DNA of 64,000 bases from Shewanella algae (lineage in GTDB: Bacteria > Pseudomonadota > Gammaproteobacteria > Enterobacterales > Shewanellaceae): positions 2,695,001 to 2,759,000 of the forward strand of contig NZ_CP068230.1 in assembly GCF_009183365.2 (NCBI RefSeq), given 5' to 3'. Of this stretch, positions 17,599 through 26,700 are shown piece by piece. The position numbers and the translations under genes were made by a program. Below the pieces are notes generated by a model. That model had not been told where the DNA came from. It worked only from the letters and a program-made list of their open reading frames with translations, and did not search any database. The number at the start of each line of letters is the position of its first letter. Within the stretch, counting starts at the first letter, position 1.

Positions 17599-17862
17599 GG
17601 AAGGTGCGAATAAGTCCTCGTGGCACTCTGGCTTGCACAGCAATTGGCGTTCAAGACATCTGACTGAAGGCATGCCTGGGCCTGTCAAAGTCGGATAACG
17701 CAGAGAGCCGGTTGCTGTGAAAGCCCCGAAGGGCGTGGCTTACAGGCCTGCCTGCTGTGTTGTGCTTCTTGCAAAGGACTAGGGCCATTTGCTGCGAACC
17801 ACGCCTTGCATCCAGGCCTGTAAGCCGACGCAGAGCACACATGGGACTTGTTCGCACCTTCC
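17599..17862. mobile_element. IS5-like MITE between hisF and hisI
   Basis: A 264-bp non-coding element bounded by near-perfect inverted repeats: GGAAGGTGCGAATAAGTCC (17599-17617) and the complement of GGACTTGTTCGCACCTTCC (17844-17862), 18 of 19 positions matching. These ends match the IS5 terminal repeats as I remember them. Flanks are CTAA on the left and ATAA on the right, close to the 4-bp YTAR target duplication of IS5. There is no transposase frame. Inside, GGCTTACAGGCCTG (17737-17750) recurs inverted at 17813-17826, so the transcript could fold into a large hairpin. It would need a transposase supplied in trans. Confidence 0.85.
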
Positions 17863-17894
17863 ATAAGCCCCACAACCCAATACAGGTATTTGAT

Positions 17895-18545
17895 ATGACA
17901 ACCGAGACAAACAATGCCGACTGGCTCAAACAGTTGGACTGGGACAAACAACAGGGATTACTGCCGGCCGTAGTACAGGACTTTCACAGTGGCAAGGTGT
18001 TGATGCTGGGTTATATGAACCGCGAAGCCCTGGATGTCACCCTAAGCAAAGGCCTGGTGACCTTTTACAGCCGCAGCAAACAGCGGCTGTGGACCAAGGG
18101 TGAAAGCTCAGGCAATCTGCTGCAATTGGTCAGCATAGGAGTGGACTGTGACAACGACAGCCTGCTGCTGCAGGCCGCCCCCTTAGGCCCCACCTGCCAC
18201 AAGGGGACTGACAGCTGCTGGGATAATCCGGCCTGCGGCGAAGTGCACCCCTTTATCAATCGCCTGCAAAGCCTTATAGCCTCCCGAAAGGAGGAAGACC
18301 CCAACGAGAGCTACACCGCTTCGCTGTTTCAGCGCGGTACCAAGCGCATTGCCCAGAAGGTGGGCGAAGAGGGATTGGAAACCGCACTGGCGGCGGCCAC
18401 TCATGATCGCGAAGAGTTGGTGAATGAAGCCTCGGATCTCCTCTATCACCTCTTGGTACTGCTGGAAGATCAGCAACTGTCCCTCGATGATATCCATGCC
18501 AACCTGGCCAAACGCCACACCCAGGCCAAAGCGGCACAGGGTTAA
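17895..18545 (+). CDS. hisI: Bifunctional phosphoribosyl-AMP cyclohydrolase / phosphoribosyl-ATP pyrophosphatase
   Basis: HisIE (216 residues) performs steps two and three of the pathway. The N-terminal cyclohydrolase shows VLMLGYMNREAL, the zinc residues in GVDCDNDSLL and the C-terminal cysteine region CHKGTDSCW near residue 100. The pyrophosphatase domain shows SYTASLFQRG, KVGEEGLETALAA and NEASDLLYHLLVLL. It is the last his gene and is now about 300 bp from hisF because of the inserted MITE. The start ATG at 17895 has AGG eight bases upstream; upstream in-frame codons lie inside the element. Confidence 0.96.
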   Translation: MTTETNNADWLKQLDWDKQQGLLPAVVQDFHSGKVLMLGYMNREALDVTLSKGLVTFYSRSKQRLWTKGESSGNLLQLVSIGVDCDNDSLLLQAAPLGPTCHKGTDSCWDNPACGEVHPFINRLQSLIASRKEEDPNESYTASLFQRGTKRIAQKVGEEGLETALAAATHDREELVNEASDLLYHLLVLLEDQQLSLDDIHANLAKRHTQAKAAQG

Positions 18546-18597
18546 AGCAAAGCCAACATAAGGCAGTGGCACAGTACCAACGAACAAAGGCAAAAAG

Positions 18598-18638
18598 AGA
18601 AGAGGATGAATGCAACCAATAGGTATTCATCCCCTTCT
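18598..18638 (+). repeat. Hairpin downstream of hisI, possible terminator
   Basis: AGAAGAGGATGAAT pairs with ATTCATCCCCTTCT, 13 of 14 positions, with a 13-nt loop. No T run follows directly; a short TTTT comes about 10 bases later. It probably marks the end of the his transcript, but may be an imperfect or Rho-assisted terminator. Confidence 0.4.
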
Positions 18639-18742
18639 GCTGTCAGCTTTTATCGCAATCTTACACTGCTTCTACTTAAGCCAAGAGTAAGATTGCAGCC
18701 CCTTTCAACGCCCTTAAGCCCGCTCGAACCCATGCGGAAAGC

Positions 18743-19489
18743 TTAATCGCAGCCGCCTCCCAGGATACAAGCCGCCGGAGCGCTTGGCGCGGCTTTCGGA
18801 TTATCTCTCTTGGCGTCAATCCCAGGGAGCTGTTTGGCAAAACTTGAGTCAAACCAACCCAGCATTGCCTCTGTCTGGCCGTAGAAGCGGTTCAAAGGTA
18901 CAGGGTGCCACTCACCGATTTCGCTTTCCAGAACCAACGACGGAAAGCCTGCCAATCCGAGCTTTGCCATCATGGCCCGGCTCTGGGCGATGTGGCTCGC
19001 CAGCGGCGAAATCTGCCCGGCTGAGTTTGCGTCCATAACCGCCGTCAGATCGCTAGCCAATTTCTCGCGCCCCAGCGCCTGGAGACTCGGCAGCTCCATC
19101 AGCAGTTGCAGTAACACTTCAGGCTCGGCAAGCCTTAAACCCTGAACATAATGGCCACGCTGCAATATCTCCAGCAGTGCCAATCCCTGCCCTGCCGCCT
19201 TTTCGGCGAGCAGGATGGCGGCAATGGCCGGTCCCGAGTCCAACACGGCGTCAGGGCATTGAAGCAAACCCTGAGTGTAACCGTCACCAAAGGGCTGCCC
19301 GGTCAGCTTGGCAATTTTGCTGTCGTGGCTGAGGATATGTTGCCTGAGCCCGGGCGTTATTCTTGTTGCCTCCATCAGGCCGCCAGCGTGCAAAACTATC
19401 GGGAGTCTGGCACTCAGGGCATGAATGAGGGGCGCCGCACCATGGCACCAGCCGCACAAGGGGTCAAAAAAGTAGTGCAACCTCACCAT
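18743..19489 (-). CDS. DsbA-family thioredoxin-fold protein
   Basis: A 248-residue protein of the DsbA/FrnE-like thioredoxin fold. It has the active-site motif CGWC in FFDPLCGWCHGAAP near residue 12, a long helical insertion, and the cis-Pro region GLAGFPSLVLES near residue 180. No signal peptide is visible, so unlike DsbA it is probably cytoplasmic and may be a reductase, isomerase or glutathione-type enzyme. A Cys near the C-terminus (ILGGGCD) is unusual. It overlaps the upstream metallo-beta-lactamase-like gene by seven bases, giving a two-gene operon. Confidence 0.85.
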   Translation of the reverse strand: MVRLHYFFDPLCGWCHGAAPLIHALSARLPIVLHAGGLMEATRITPGLRQHILSHDSKIAKLTGQPFGDGYTQGLLQCPDAVLDSGPAIAAILLAEKAAGQGLALLEILQRGHYVQGLRLAEPEVLLQLLMELPSLQALGREKLASDLTAVMDANSAGQISPLASHIAQSRAMMAKLGLAGFPSLVLESEIGEWHPVPLNRFYGQTEAMLGWFDSSFAKQLPGIDAKRDNPKAAPSAPAACILGGGCD

Positions 19490-20346
19490 TTCATCTCGCC
19501 CTTGCTTACCTTGGCACCTATCTCCAATGCCATAGCAAGCCCGGCATTCGGGTACAGACGCTGCATGGTGTCAATAAGCTCAGCGCTGGTTTGCGTGTCG
19601 GCTTCGGCTTGTTCGAAATCCTGCAGGTACTTGAGTGTCGCGGCAATATTGTCCTGCTCGAGAAAAGATTCAGACAACATGTGCCCGGGGATCACCTTGG
19701 CAGGTTTAAGCGCCGCCATTTCCGCAAGCTGCGCCTTCCAGGCCGCTCGCTCACTCTGGCTCTGACTATCAGCCATCCACAGGTGCAAGCCCCCGGAGAC
19801 GGCCACATTGCCGAGAATGGTTTTACTCGAAGGTACCCAGAGGTATGGCCTGTCAGCCAGCAGTCCCTGGTCACCTTTTATCTCAATCGCCTTGCCTTCA
19901 AGCATTAATTGACGGCCTTTAAATATCTCTGGCAGCTGCGCCTTGAGGGGGGCATTGCTACCCATTCTGGGGATCCAAAAGCTCAGCTTGTCTTCCAGCT
20001 TGGCCGAAATTTGTGCATGCACTGCCGGGGTCGTCAGGTATTTTGCTTTAGGGAAAAACTGCTTGAGTGTGGCAACCCCGAAGTAATAGTCCGGATCCGC
20101 CTGGCTGACGAATACAGTGGTCAACTGCTTGCCACTGTCCAGAACCTCGGCGGCCAGTCGCAAGGCATCGGCGCGGGTGAAGCCTGTGTCGACCAAAATG
20201 GCTTCCTTGTCTCCGCTTATCAGGGTGGCGTTGACATGAAAGCTGTTACCGTCGGCGTTATAGACTTTGAAGTCGAGGGCGCCCGATTCGGCGTGTAAAG
20301 AAAATGGCAACACTAAACTGGCAGCCAATACGAGTGATTTAAGCAT
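19483..20346 (-). CDS. Exported metallo-beta-lactamase-fold protein with altered metal motif
   Basis: A 287-residue protein with a signal peptide (LVLAASLVLPFSLHA), so it should be periplasmic. The MBL-fold landmarks AILVDTGFTRADA and VIPGHML are present. The usual HxHxDH metal motif is replaced by SQADPDYYFG, keeping the Asp but losing all three His. A related MBL subfamily shows a similar DPDYYFG segment, so this is a divergent subfamily rather than a damaged gene. Substrate and metal content are unknown. It is divergent from the LysR gene. Confidence 0.8.
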   Translation of the reverse strand: MLKSLVLAASLVLPFSLHAESGALDFKVYNADGNSFHVNATLISGDKEAILVDTGFTRADALRLAAEVLDSGKQLTTVFVSQADPDYYFGVATLKQFFPKAKYLTTPAVHAQISAKLEDKLSFWIPRMGSNAPLKAQLPEIFKGRQLMLEGKAIEIKGDQGLLADRPYLWVPSSKTILGNVAVSGGLHLWMADSQSQSERAAWKAQLAEMAALKPAKVIPGHMLSESFLEQDNIAATLKYLQDFEQAEADTQTSAELIDTMQRLYPNAGLAMALEIGAKVSKGEMKW

Positions 20347-20419
20347 GGTTTTACTCCGGTGAATTTCAACGTTGGCCAGTTTATGATTTCAATTAATGCA
20401 GATATACGGCTAAAATTGC

Positions 20420-20429
20420 ACAATATTGT
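20420..20429. promoter_or_regulatory. Palindrome in the LysR/MBL divergent promoter region
   Basis: ACAATATTGT is a perfect 10-bp palindrome in the 109-bp divergent interval, about 27 bp ahead of the LysR start. LysR-type proteins commonly bind T-N11-A palindromes between divergent genes. A wider, imperfect symmetry TTGC...GCA surrounds it. Assignment as the operator is inference. Confidence 0.35.
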
Positions 20430-20455
20430 TGCATAATCCGGACAAGTAATCGCAG

Positions 20456-21337
20456 ATGGACAGATTAACCGCCGCCGAAGTTTTTGTGGATCTGGCCGCC
20501 AGTGGCAGCTTTACCGCTACCGCCGAGCGGCTTGAGATGTCGCGCGCCATGGTAACCCGCCATATCAAGACGCTTGAGGATTGGTTGGGCGCCAGATTAC
20601 TCAATCGCACCACTCGCAGTGTAACCCTTACAGATGCCGGGAATCAGTGCCTGACATATTGTCGCCAGTTACTCTCGACCCGTGAGGCACTGGAAATCAG
20701 CCTAAGCGAGAGACGCAGACAATTGACCGGCAAACTGAGAATAAGCAGTAGCATGTCATTCGCACACGCACGACTGGCAGCGAGCCTCGCGCAATTCATC
20801 AGGCTTAATCCCGGGGTGGAAATCGAGTTGGATGTGAGCGATCGCGCTGTGGATCTGGTGGCGGAAAGGGTCGATCTGGTGATCCGTATTGCTTCAAGCC
20901 CGGATCCCTTGTTGATTGGCAAGCCGCTTATCAAGGTGAATTCGCAGCTGGTGGCTTCTCCTGAATACCTCAAACAGTATTCGGCGCCGCAGCACCCCAG
21001 GGATCTTCGCCAACACCTGTGCCTTGGCTACCGCCATTTCAATCGCAATCTTTGGCATCTTTCCAAGGGAGAGCAGAACGAATCTGTAGCGGTCAACTGC
21101 CAACTGGTGGCCAATGAAGCGACAGTGTTACTCAGGGCGGCTCAGGCCGGCAGCGGTATCGCCCAACTGCCCGATTATCTGCTGGCTGAGGCACTCAAAG
21201 ATGGCAGCTTGCAATGCTTGCTGCCGGATTGGACACCGAGAGTCATGACGGCCTACGCTCTCTATAGCTCAAGAGAGCATATGCCGGTGGCACTGAGAGC
21301 CTTGATTGACCACTTGAGCCAGACATTCTCAGGCTGA
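20456..21337 (+). CDS. LysR-family transcriptional regulator
   Basis: A 293-residue LysR-type regulator. The N-terminal winged helix-turn-helix reads RLTAAEVFVDLAASGSFTATAERLEMSRAMVTRHI (in pieces, residues 3-40), followed by the linker helix and LNRTTRSVTLTDAG. The rest is the periplasmic-binding-like effector domain, with TGKLRISSSMSFA beginning it. It resembles the CrgA/AaeR-type subgroup. It is transcribed away from the MBL/DsbA-like pair and by LysR convention may control it, with an unknown ligand. Confidence 0.92.
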   Translation: MDRLTAAEVFVDLAASGSFTATAERLEMSRAMVTRHIKTLEDWLGARLLNRTTRSVTLTDAGNQCLTYCRQLLSTREALEISLSERRRQLTGKLRISSSMSFAHARLAASLAQFIRLNPGVEIELDVSDRAVDLVAERVDLVIRIASSPDPLLIGKPLIKVNSQLVASPEYLKQYSAPQHPRDLRQHLCLGYRHFNRNLWHLSKGEQNESVAVNCQLVANEATVLLRAAQAGSGIAQLPDYLLAEALKDGSLQCLLPDWTPRVMTAYALYSSREHMPVALRALIDHLSQTFSG

Positions 21338-21352
21338 AGACAAGTAAAAAAT

Positions 21353-21371
21353 CCACCTGCATAGCAGGTGG
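21353..21371. repeat. IS200-type right-end hairpin
   Basis: A perfect 8-bp stem with ATA loop lies just downstream of the transposase remnant. Together with the left-end hairpin, which shares the CCACCT..AGGTGG core and ATA loop, it forms the pair expected for TnpA recognition. Confidence 0.75.
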
Positions 21372-21405
21372 CTTTGAACAGCCCCCTAGAAGGGGGCTAA
21401 AAGAA

Positions 21406-21733
21406 TCACCCATCCAAACCAAGCTTGATCTGACCGTTTGATTCCTCTGCCTCTACTTTCTGTTGATACCTTACATATCGACGAATGATCTCTTCGTTTG
21501 CTCCCACTGAAAACACTCAAGCTTGGCGGAAGTCTCACCAGTAAGTGAACATGGTCTATCTGGACATTTAGCTCTACTATCCGACACCTCTTCATGCCGC
21601 TATAGATATAAATACTCCGACAAACCTCCTGCCCAACTCGGCCCTTCAAGATCCTGTGTCTATACTTTGGCTTCCATACAATGTGATACTGACAGCGATA
21701 GAAGACGTGCGATGCACTTTCATATCGGCTCAT
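21406..21733 (-). pseudogene. tnpA: IS200-family transposase TnpA, internally deleted and frameshifted
   Basis: The N-terminal half (MSRYESASHVFYRCQYHIVW) and the HUH nickase region IDHVHLLV are intact, with AAGGAG eight bases before the ATG at 21733. After PPSLSV, near 21508-21515, the sequence jumps to what in full-length relatives is the C-terminal end (VGANEEIIRRYVRYQQ), and in a different frame. I estimate that about 40-45 codons are missing. The catalytic Tyr helix is therefore out of frame. The normal stop of the original frame is TGA at 21406-21408. The protein cannot be active. Confidence 0.85.
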
Positions 21734-21818
21734 ACTGCTTACTCCTTGATTTGCTGGTAACAAACCGAGTCAGTATGCAGCATGGGCACTCTTCGGGCTG
21801 AGCCCCGACTTGACGATC

Positions 21819-21839
21819 ACCACCTCCATAGGAGGTGGT
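21819..21839. repeat. IS200-type left-end hairpin
   Basis: ACCACCTCC-ATA-GGAGGTGGT, a perfect 9-bp stem, lies upstream of the transposase start. In IS200/IS605 this structure is the left-end TnpA binding site and can also block read-through into the transposase gene. Confidence 0.75.
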
Positions 21840-21853
21840 TTTGGGGTGACAAC

Positions 21854-21878
21854 CAAAAACGGGGCCATAGGCCCCGTT
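21854..21878 (-). terminator. Terminator after zapC
   Basis: On the minus strand AACGGGGCC-TAT-GGCCCCGTT is followed by TTTT, 22 bp past the zapC stop. The IS200 remnant lies just beyond it. Confidence 0.85.
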
Positions 21879-21899
21879 GATACTCGCTGACAACCTTTG

Positions 21900-22433
21900 T
21901 CAGGCAGCAACTATCTGCTGCTGTGCCCTGAGCGGATGCAGACGATCGTGCATCACCTTGATGGTTTCAAAGCGGGTCAGGGTTTTGACATCGCTGAGTC
22001 GACATTCGTTGGCCAACATCATTACCAAAGAAGCCTGCAGCCCGGTCTCAACCACCATCACCAGCACACGCTCTCCACGACATTTGAGATCAAACATCTT
22101 TCCCGGCTCACTGTAAACACAGACAGCACTGGTGTCGAAGAACCATGACTTGGGCATCTGCGGTTTTTGCATAAAGTGAGCAGCGGTAGCATTCAATGCC
22201 AGTTGAACCACTTGTGCATCCGTCAATGACAGTGATTTGGTTAGACGATCAAGCAGGTCAATATAGAACTTGGCGTGCTCGACGCTAAATTCTGCTTCTT
22301 TCATTGCATCCGGTATCAAAGTCTTGGCTTTATAAGGAGTCAGAAATTCCATTTCCGAACCTAACGATACGCTAAGGACACCATACGAATCGTTATATCT
22401 CCATTGCCAATCTCTGTTTGGCATTAATAACAT
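21900..22433 (-). CDS. zapC: Cell division protein ZapC
   Basis: ZapC binds FtsZ and stabilises Z-ring bundles at the division site. The protein (about 177 residues) shows the family features: N-terminal RDWQWRYNDSYGVLSVSLGSEMEFLTPY, the central KPQMPKSWFFDT segment near residue 90, and the C-terminal IKVMHDRLHP. The gene order pepN...pyrD-zapC is also the E. coli arrangement. The start at 22433 (MLLMPNRDW) matches Shewanella relatives as I recall them; an alternative GTG-like extension of four residues has no support. Confidence 0.93.
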   Translation of the reverse strand: MLLMPNRDWQWRYNDSYGVLSVSLGSEMEFLTPYKAKTLIPDAMKEAEFSVEHAKFYIDLLDRLTKSLSLTDAQVVQLALNATAAHFMQKPQMPKSWFFDTSAVCVYSEPGKMFDLKCRGERVLVMVVETGLQASLVMMLANECRLSDVKTLTRFETIKVMHDRLHPLRAQQQIVAA

Positions 22434-22575
22434 AACGCAATCCAATAAGACCTGTGATTTATTACAAACGGAATAATAGATGATATTTTACCCAATATCA
22501 AAAAAAGTTTTAGATATTAGATTGAGATAACAATATCTTAGACAGATCCTTTAGATCAAAAAACGATCGATTCAA

Positions 22576-22606
22576 ATAAAAAAGGATCGCAATTGCGATC
22601 CCTTTG
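22576..22606 (-). terminator. Terminator after pyrD
   Basis: The perfect palindrome GGATCGCAATTGCGATCC (22584-22601) is followed on the minus strand by a run of T residues. It separates pyrD from zapC, so zapC must have its own promoter in 22434-22575. Confidence 0.85.
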
Positions 22607-22619
22607 AGTGTTTTTTAAC

Positions 22620-23639
22620 TTATTTGGATCTATAGGCGTCAACAATATCTTTAATTAATTTTGGCCCTTGATAGATAAAGCCGGAATAGATCTGCACCAT
22701 GCTTGCTCCTGCATCCAATTTATCCAGAGCATCCTCGGCGCTATTAATACCGCCGACCCCCAGGATCGGGATCTCACCTTTCAAACACTGCGCCAAATAT
22801 TTGATCACCTTGGTCGACAACTTGTTCAGCGGCTTACCGCTGAGGCCACCTGTCTCGTTGGAGTTGGCCAGGCCACTGACCCCATCACGGGTCAAAGTGG
22901 TATTGGTCGCTATGGCACCATCAAACTTATGTTTCAATAATGACTCGGCGATCTTTTCGATCTCTTCTTCGGTTAGATCCGGCGCTATTTTTAATGCTAT
23001 GGGTACATACTTGCCATGCTTTTCTGCCAGTTCTTTTTGTTTGTTTTTTAAGCTCGCCAGCAAGTCGTCCAATAATTCGCCATATTGCATGGTACGCAGG
23101 CCGGGTGTATTGGGAGAAGAAATATTAACCGCGATGTAATCGGCATAGGCATAAACCTTGTCCATACAGATCAGATAATCATCTTTCCCCTGCTCTACCG
23201 GTGTATCTTTATTTTTACCTATATTGACACCGACCATGGCATTGGATTTTTTAGCCTTGAGATTAGCCACCAGATTATCCACGCCGAGATTATTAAAGCC
23301 CATGCGATTGATAATTGCCTTGGCTGGCTTAATCCGGAAAAGCCGAGGTTTATCGTTACCGGGTTGCGGTCTTGGGGTCACAGTTCCCACTTCAATATGA
23401 CCAAATCCCATGGCATGAAAGGCATCGATACATTCACCGTCTTTATCCATACCGGCGGCCAAACCGACGGGATTAGGGAATGTCAGCCCCATGAATTCGA
23501 CCGGGGCCGGGGTAAGATGCTGCGCATAAAAGCAGTTCAGCGGTGAGTTACCTGTGGTTCTGAGACTACTGATGGCAAAGTTGTGGGCGCGCTCAGGATC
23601 CATCTGAAACATGACTTTTTGTGCGAGTTTGTAAAACAT
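22620..23639 (-). CDS. pyrD: Dihydroorotate dehydrogenase (quinone), class 2
   Basis: A membrane-associated FMN enzyme that oxidises dihydroorotate and reduces quinone in pyrimidine synthesis. At 339 residues it is the class 2 form, with the N-terminal helix MFYKLAQKVMFQMDPERAHN that docks on the membrane. FMN and active-site motifs are FPNPVGLAAGMDKDGE, INRMGFNNLG, VNISSPNTPGLR (catalytic Ser region) and LGVGGINSAEDALDKLDAGAS. It is closely flanked by terminators on both sides, so it is its own transcription unit. Confidence 0.98.
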   Translation of the reverse strand: MFYKLAQKVMFQMDPERAHNFAISSLRTTGNSPLNCFYAQHLTPAPVEFMGLTFPNPVGLAAGMDKDGECIDAFHAMGFGHIEVGTVTPRPQPGNDKPRLFRIKPAKAIINRMGFNNLGVDNLVANLKAKKSNAMVGVNIGKNKDTPVEQGKDDYLICMDKVYAYADYIAVNISSPNTPGLRTMQYGELLDDLLASLKNKQKELAEKHGKYVPIALKIAPDLTEEEIEKIAESLLKHKFDGAIATNTTLTRDGVSGLANSNETGGLSGKPLNKLSTKVIKYLAQCLKGEIPILGVGGINSAEDALDKLDAGASMVQIYSGFIYQGPKLIKDIVDAYRSK

Positions 23640-23654
23640 GGTTTCTCCTAGACC

Positions 23655-23685
23655 TAAAAAAAGCCCCGGCGTTTGCCAGGGCTCT
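23655..23685 (-). terminator. Terminator after gdhB
   Basis: On the minus strand GCCCTGGC-AAAC-GCCGGGGC is followed by seven T residues, within 20 bp of the gdhB stop and just ahead of the pyrD start. Confidence 0.88.
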
Positions 23686-23700
23686 TATTGTTATAATAGC

Positions 23701-26700
23701 TTACTTCTGCCCTTCGCAGTGCAGGATCAGCAGATTCAGTTCACGTAGCGCTACTGAGAACTTCGCAAATTCATGGGTTTGCGATGTCTTGAAGTCAGCC
23801 AGCATGTGGAACCAGCGCTCCAGCAAGCCCTGATTGAGTTCGACCCATTGTTCGATAATGGCATCGGACTCGCAGCTGTCGGTACAGCTGCGCAGTACCG
23901 CCGATGTCAGTGCTCTTTGCTGCCAATCCAGCTCCTCACGGAAGGCGGCTCTGGCCAGTGCCTGCCAGTGGTTGGCCACCGGCTGACCACCGATCTGCTC
24001 CAGGAACCAGTGCAGATCGATTCTGGCGCCCAGCTTAAAGTAAGTTTCTGCCACCAGTGAAACCGGCTTGGACTCAAGCTGAGCTATCTGGGCGATATCC
24101 AGTGCCGAGAACAGCGTACTCATGTTGGCAACCAGACTGGCCACCTCATGAGGCACGGCTTCTTTTTCCAGTGCGGCGATATCCTCTTCAATACCCGCCA
24201 GCTCATCGGCTACCAGATAAGAGCGGATATTGGCTTTCAGCTCGTCGAACACCGGCTTATAGAAGGCAACAACCTGCTCTATGCTCATGGCGCGGCTACG
24301 GTTACGCAGGAACCAGCGACAGGCACGGCGCATGTTACGGCGCAGCTGGTGCAGCATCTCGCCCTGAACAACCGCGGGTACTATGCCGTTCAAGTCAGTA
24401 ATGGCTTTGGTTAAATCTGCCAAACCAAACACTTCGCGAGCCATAGTGTAACAAATGGCGGCATCGGCAACTGAGGCGCCTGTCTCATCCTGCATACGCT
24501 GGACGAAATTGAGCCCCATATCGTTAACCAGTTCATTGGCCAGCGAGGTAGCAATGATCTCACCGCGCAGCGGATGCTGAGTCATCTTGTCGGCATACTT
24601 CTGCTGCAACTTGCCAGGGAAGTAATCCACCAGCAGTTGGCTCAACCAGACGTCATCTGTGATAACAGGTGTCAGCAGTTGCTCCTTGAGCACCATCTTG
24701 GCGTAAGCCACCAATACCGACAGCTCAGGCCGGGTCAAACCACGGCCGCTGGCCAGACGCTCGGACAGCTCCTCTTCTGTAGGCAGGAATTCCAGTGCCC
24801 GGTCCAACTTACCTTCTTTTTCCAGGTAGTTGATGAAGCGGATCTGCTCTTTGAGCTGCTCGGCGCCGCGCACCTGAGTCACAGAGATGGTGCGAGTCTG
24901 ATCTTTACAGTCCTGCAGCACTATCTGAGCGACTTCATCTGTCATCTCTTCCAGCAAGCGGTTACGCTGCTTGAGGGTCATCTCGCCTTCGGCCACCAGG
25001 GCGTTGAGCAGAATCTTGATGTTAACTTCGTTATCCGAACAGTCCACACCACCCACGTTATCGACAAAGTCGGTGTTGATACGGCCACCATTAGCGGCGT
25101 ATTCAATACGGCCGAGCTGAGTACAACCCAGGTTACCGCCTTCACCTATGATCTTGGCCTTAAGCTCGCCACCGTTAACCCTCAAACCGTCGTTGGCGCG
25201 GTCGCCGACTTCGACATGGGTTTCACTGCTCGCTTTGACATAAGTACCGATACCACCGTTCCAGATCAGGTCAACCGGCATTTTCAGCAGGCACTTGATC
25301 AGCTCAGTCGGCGTCATAGCATCCTTGTCGGTCGCCAGCATCTTCTTGATTTCCGGCGTCAAACTGATGGATTTTGCGCTACGGGCAAAGATACCACCGC
25401 CTTTGGAGATCAGCTCCTTGTTATAGTCTTCCCAGCTGGAGCGAGGCAGATTAAACAGACGCTGACGCTCGACAAAGCTGGTCGCTGAGTCCGGCGTTGG
25501 GTCAATAAAGATATGCATGTGGTTGAAAGCCGCCACCAGTTGGGTGTGCTCAGACAAGAGCATGCCGTTACCGAATACGTCACCGGCCATGTCACCTATA
25601 CCCACACAGGTGAAATCTGTGGTCTGGCAATCGATACCTACTTCGCGGAAGTGACGTTTCACCGACTCCCAGGCGCCGCGGGCGGTGATGCCCATCTTCT
25701 TGTGGTCATAACCGTTGGAACCACCGGACGCGAAGGCATCACCCAGCCAGAAGCCATATTCGATGGCAATGGCGTTGGCGGTGTCAGAGAAGGTCGCCGT
25801 ACCCTTATCGGCGGCTACCACCAGGTAAGGGTCGTCTTCATCGTGACGCACCACATCCACAGGAGGAACCAGGTCACCGTTGACGATATTGTCTGTGATA
25901 TCCAGCAGACCACGGATAAAGATCCGGTAGCATTCCTGACCTTCGGTGAAGAAGGCTTCACGGCCGCCTTCGGTCGGCAGTTGTTTACAAACAAAGCCCC
26001 CCTTGGCACCTACGGGCACAATCACAGTGTTCTTAACCTGCTGTGCCTTCACCAGACCCAGCACTTCGGTACGGAAGTCCTCGCGGCGATCAGACCAGCG
26101 CAGACCACCACGGGCCACTTTACCACCACGCAGATGCACACCTTCAACCCTTGGGCTGTAGACGAAGATTTCAAACTTCGGCAGCGGCTTGGGCATTTCA
26201 GGGATCTGGTTGGGGGCAAACTTGAAGGAGATATAATCCTTCGGCTGGCCGGCGGCATCTTGCTGATAGAAGTTGGTTCTCAACGTGGCGTTGATAAGAT
26301 CCAGATAGCGGCGAATGATACGGTCATCATCCAGGCTGGATACGTCATCGAGACGCAGATTGATCTGCTCAATAAACTTATCCAGCGTGCGGGTCTTCAG
26401 CTTGGGATTGAACTTACGAATAAACATCTTCACCAGCGAATCGGCAATCTGCGGATAACGGCTGAAGGTTTCTTCGATGTAAGCCTGACTGAAGGTCGCA
26501 TCTATTTGGCGCATATACTTGGCATAAGCGCGCAGCACTGACACTTCGCGGCCGGAAAGCCCGGTAGCCAGCACCATACGGTTGAAGCCGTCGTCTTCCA
26601 GTTTTTTCTGCCAAACCTGAGCCAGCGCAGTCTGGAATCTGTCTTGGCTGTCTGCCAGGTTTTCAGTGGCGCCACCCTGTACTGTCATCAGGAAGTCGAG

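Larger units (their letters stand above)
21341..21850 (-). mobile_element. IS200/IS605-family insertion remnant
   Basis: The element comprises a broken tnpA and both subterminal hairpins. The right-end hairpin is CCACCTGC-ATA-GCAGGTGG at 21353-21371, next to an AGCCCCCT/AGGGGGCT hairpin at 21380-21398. The left-end hairpin is ACCACCTCC-ATA-GGAGGTGGT at 21819-21839. IS200/IS605 elements have such imperfect palindromes rather than inverted repeats and make no target duplication, so the outer limits given are approximate. It lies between the LysR stop and the zapC terminator without disrupting either. Confidence 0.8.

Noticed and set aside
25513..26541. 342-codon open frame on the plus strand inside gdhB
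   Set aside because: Antisense to the conserved catalytic core of NAD-GDH; composition mirrors codon bias of the real gene and no family resemblance was seen.
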